From NCBI GenBank assembly GCA_038502055.1, contig JAXRKN010000043.1, forward strand, positions 5,952,001-6,016,000: a stretch of 64,000 nucleotides of DNA, read 5' to 3'. The position numbers were made by a program, and so were the translations under genes. The stretch's first letter is position 1. The number at the start of each line of letters is the position of its first letter. This stretch comes from Tanytarsus gracilentus. Taxonomy: Eukaryota; Arthropoda; Insecta; Diptera; Chironomidae. A model generated the notes under the pieces. The model made no database searches and was not told where the DNA came from. It worked only from the letters and a program-made list of their open reading frames with translations. Positions 61,601 to 64,000 of the stretch are shown in pieces.

Positions 61601-61692
61601 TGGAGCCGGAAGATCCGCCAGCACGTGACGATCGTTTGGGTGATATTTTTAACACAGGCGATGAGGACGCATATGCTGAAGATTACTATTAG
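55696..61692 (+). CDS. Brf: TFIIIB subunit Brf (BRF1), RNA polymerase III initiation factor
   Basis: Exons 55696-55810, 55864-55923, 55975-56229, 56286-56390, 60173-60322, 60383-61465, 61577-61692; 627 aa. All junctions share the same phase (one base carried over). The N-terminal zinc ribbon has CTNC...CTNCG. Two cyclin folds follow: TLKKARTGISQLC ... GRKNALIYAACVYITCR, then DPCIYIMRFANRLEFG ... RPSGLCGAALLIAARMHDY. The C-terminal half has the Brf-specific DLEGLDDDEINGYILSE segment, a Lys-rich stretch (KKKRRGKKK) and an acidic end. It recruits Pol III to tRNA and 5S genes together with TBP and Bdp1. AATAAA at 61735-61740 is a likely poly(A) signal. Intron 4 (56391-60172) is unusually large for this window and contains an entire antisense BTB gene. 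Confidence 0.92.
56688..58646 (-). CDS. BTB-BACK-PHR protein, BTBD1/BTBD2 type, nested in Brf intron 4
   Basis: Minus strand, exons 58646-58553, 58437-58117, 58062-57915, 57852-56688; 575 aa. A Ser/Pro/Gln-rich leader (to about 115) precedes the BTB domain (FNNDLMADVNFIVG ... IPAHKYVLATGSSVFYAMFFGGLAE, about 120-235), BACK (about 240-345) and a PHR domain from about 385. The PHR wording CAYRSNQWRYRGRCDSIQF and DGSELSFFGQEGMTEV identifies BTBD1/2 rather than BTBD3/6. Such proteins are CUL3 ubiquitin-ligase adaptors; BTBD1/2 were first found as topoisomerase I partners. ATG 58646 follows an in-frame stop. The protein continues about 40 residues past the PHR domain with a Ser/Asn-rich tail. It lies wholly within, and antisense to, a Brf intron. 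Confidence 0.9.
59163..59520 (-). other. Candidate alternative first coding exon of the BTBD1/2-like gene
   Basis: From ATG 59520 (minus) a frame of 119 codons plus one base runs to 59163 and stops at a donor-like ATAG|GTACTA. The leftover G has the phase needed to join the BTBD exon at 58437 (G + TC). Residues include VDPLMGDHVGYHILHWIISQSGWWYSKFN in part, then an acidic TPDEDDFYIFENNE stretch; I recognise no domain. Tryptophan/histidine use and the length of the frame argue against chance. It could instead be a separate small nested gene ending in frame at 59092 (142 aa). Confidence 0.5.
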
Positions 61693-61997
61693 AGCAACAC
61701 TTATTTATTGATTTAATAAGATTTAATAAATGGCAATAAAATTTTAAAATATTTTAAAACTATTTATCTAAACGCCACACTCAAAAAAATTCTTGGCATT
61801 CCTTTTTTTGCATTTCCCAACAATAAGCATTTATGACGTCACGCCCGATGAGTGTTTCAAAGGTTCTGTTTTGAACAAGATTCAACACGTTTTCTCTTGG
61901 CGTTATGCTTGCAACAATTACAATTCATTCATTACAGTCTCAGCGATTGAAGTGTGAAGAAGTCTCTAAAATTATTTAATTAATAAAATTTAGATCG
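61693..61997. other. Brf 3' UTR and intergenic gap
   Basis: About 300 bp with AATAAA at 61735-61740. A cluster of TGACGTCAC near 61835 is a perfect CRE-like palindrome, which may belong to the promoter of whatever lies downstream. Confidence 0.45.
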
Positions 61998-62122
61998 ATG
62001 AGTTGTCGAAGCTCGTGTGCGTGCTTTAAGAAGCCAATGGGAATGGCTGAATATCGTGATTATTTAGTGAATAAAAAAATTGTGAAAAAAGAGGTAGTTT
62101 TAAAGTCACGCAAGCGAAGAAG
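61998..62122 (+). CDS. Possible first coding exon of a gene leaving the window
   Basis: An ATG at 61998 opens 41 codons plus two bases ending at AAG|GTGAGT, a strong donor at 62123. The peptide begins MSCRSSCACFKKPMGMAEY and ends in a basic stretch (VVLKSRKRR). No downstream exon is recognisable before 64000, so a long first intron would be required. I do not recognise the protein. A palindromic CRE-like TGACGTCAC lies about 160 bp upstream. It could be a chance frame. Confidence 0.35.
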
Positions 62123-64000
62123 GTGAGTTTTGGAAATTTCTTGATCGATCTCACGATTGATTGATCTGGCTTGCGACATTAAAAGTTTTCTTTGGTGTTA
62201 AGAATAAAAAAAAAGTTAATTAAAATTGTTTTTGAGTTTTTGTGAGAAAAATTTAATTTTTTTTGTGAACATTTTTAGACAAAATTGTTAAAACTTTTAA
62301 AGAGATTTTTTTTATCAAGTTTGTGAATTAAAAATTAAGTGAATTAAAGTCAACTGTAAAAAAACGAGGCGAATTCAAATTGAATTTTCGAGTTGCGCAT
62401 CCCTCGGCCGAAGGGAGAGCAACTAAAAAATCTTCATTGTTTAAAAAGTCGAAGAAAAAAAAACATTTTTAAAGCAGTCAAGAAACATTTTCGAATTATC
62501 GCCATTACTCGATGCTTTTGTTGCGCAAATCTTTTGAGAATCGTGAGATTAAGTGATAGTTAACGTGAAGTGAATAAGGATGTCTCGTGAAATGCCATTG
62601 AAATGCTTTAATTAAGCGAAAATTGATGAATTTTTCTCAATAAGTGAACGTTCAATTATTTTTTTCTTCATTCTCCTGCCCGTGTTCGTACGCGCTGCTC
62701 AATGCTGAGCTGAACGAGCTCTAAATCAATCAATAAACTTGCATAGTTAAACTCGAGAATGAAATAGAGGAGGAAAGAAAAATCAATGGCCAAATAGAAC
62801 TTTAAAAAAGAGAGAAGAAAAAAAATAAGAAGAAGAAAAAAGATTTAATATTTTTTTAGAGACCTCCAGCAGTTGCTATAAAAAGAAAAAAAAGAGAATT
62901 TTCACGCTATCTTCTTTCTTATTGCTGGCGAAAATTAAAATTTTGGAAAATAGGATCAGTAAAGGAAAGAGTTGAGTCTCAATCATCTGACGAGATGGTA
63001 AAGAGGTAATTAATTAGTTACGAGCGCAATTGCGTGTGTGCCAGATGAGAGGCGTTTTTTATTAATTTAAATTTAGATCGAACAAAAAAAAATATATTCC
63101 GTATGAATTAAGTGCACATTAAAGTGTCACTAACTCTCTTATTATTATTATTGCTGACTGCATGGAAATAAAGTTGTGTGTGAATGTGTGTGTGTGTGAA
63201 AAACAATTTTCGTGGACCAGGATGCGACGAGTTGACACTTGTGCAACTGTTGTTTGAAGGATGTCTTCTGATAAAATCAGCTAATTAATTTATTAATTTG
63301 TGCTGGTGACTCGCAAACTATCGCTTTATGTATTTATTTGAGGAAATTTTGCATTTATGTGATTCACTCGACTGTTTCAATATTTCCTATCTTGCGCAAC
63401 AACGACACATGCAACATATTTTATGTCGTCGTCAAGATAAGGTTTTTTTTGACTCAAACAAATTAAAGTCCCATCCCCTGTTCATCTCAAACATATAACT
63501 TTAAATGAGAGTAAAATAATCAATTAAATCAGTGGGATGATGATGAGAATAAAAATAATCGATTCATCAATAAACATTTTTTTTCTCTTCCATGCTAATC
63601 GTTTTAAGCGAGATTTTTCACAATTCATCATGACCGCAATTTATTGTGGTGTTTTTTTTGGTGTGTGGATCATGAAGAGAAAACAACAATAAGAGATTTA
63701 AAAAAAAAGTAGTCGAAAAAATCTTCTCGTACTACGCAAAAAAAAAGAGATTATTGAAGAAATATATCGAATTTGGATAAAAAGCGACAGCAGAAAGAGT
63801 GAAAAGAAATTTCTTTCATCTCCTTCATTGCCTTAGTCATTCTGTCTCTCCAATTTAAAAATATTTTTCGGGTGTAGTAGTGCAAAAATAAAAATTTCTT
63901 TATTGTTAATATGCACACAAGGAAATGAGAACAACAATTGCAGGCTGCACCATTAACAGTTGACTTTGCCAAAGCATGACAGAATGCAACTACAAAGTGC
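62123..64000. other. Non-coding right end
   Basis: AT- and A-rich sequence with a short (TG)n tract near 63176-63198 and no supported exon. The 73-codon minus-strand frame near 63751-63972 shows no motif. It may be intronic to the possible gene starting at 61998. Confidence 0.5.

Overview
The window is AT-rich animal DNA with spliced genes, mostly short GT-AG introns (about 45-150 bp) and long non-coding tracts. The gene set (Feo/PRC1, Pgant9-type GalNAc-transferase, a Chromator-like chromodomain protein, ZAD zinc-finger proteins, Brf) points to a dipteran insect. A compact, AT-rich nematoceran such as a midge is my inference; no single marker proves it. All exon models below were built by hand from reading frames and splice sites.

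Layout. 1-5448: non-coding, with a striking 37-unit, 18-bp minisatellite at 1744-2409. 5449-7737: PRC1/Feo cytokinesis protein. 8025-13124: four tandem alpha/beta serine hydrolases (kraken/SERHL type), each with three exons in the same phases and a mitochondrial-type N-terminus. 13716-15130 (minus): a short OSBP-related lipid-transfer protein. 15131-28130: a 13-kb gene desert that may hold 5' non-coding exons of the next gene. 28131-31952: a Pgant9-like O-glycosylation enzyme with two alternative lectin-domain exons of opposite charge. 33872-36690: an intron-poor, long-stemmed paralogue. 37384-42739: three tandem CRAL-TRIO lipid-binding genes. 43057-45781 (minus) and 46581-47620 (plus): Chromator-like protein and LUC7L3, divergent. 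48983-50813 (minus): cytoplasmic AsnRS, sharing a 160-bp promoter interval with 50974-52513 (plus), a THAP-ZAD-C2H2 protein. Its paralogue lies tail to tail at 52674-54129 (minus). 54289-55197 (minus): a C2H2 gene whose 5' end I cannot resolve. 55696-61692: Brf (TFIIIB), whose 3.8-kb fourth intron holds an antisense BTBD1/2 gene with two alternative first exons. The window ends in non-coding sequence with one possible first exon at 61998.

Three themes recur. First, local duplication: hydrolases x4, GalNAc-transferases x2, CRAL-TRIO x3, THAP-ZAD x2. Second, housekeeping expression genes (AsnRS, Brf, LUC7L3) packed head to head with nuclear DNA-binding proteins. Third, isoform choice by alternative exons (Pgant9 lectin loop, BTBD N-terminus). 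I see no tRNA, rRNA, CRISPR array or coding transposon. The observations most worth checking are the kappaB-like satellite, the charge-switch lectin exons, the THAP-ZAD pair and a 45-bp-arm hairpin at 55301-55405.
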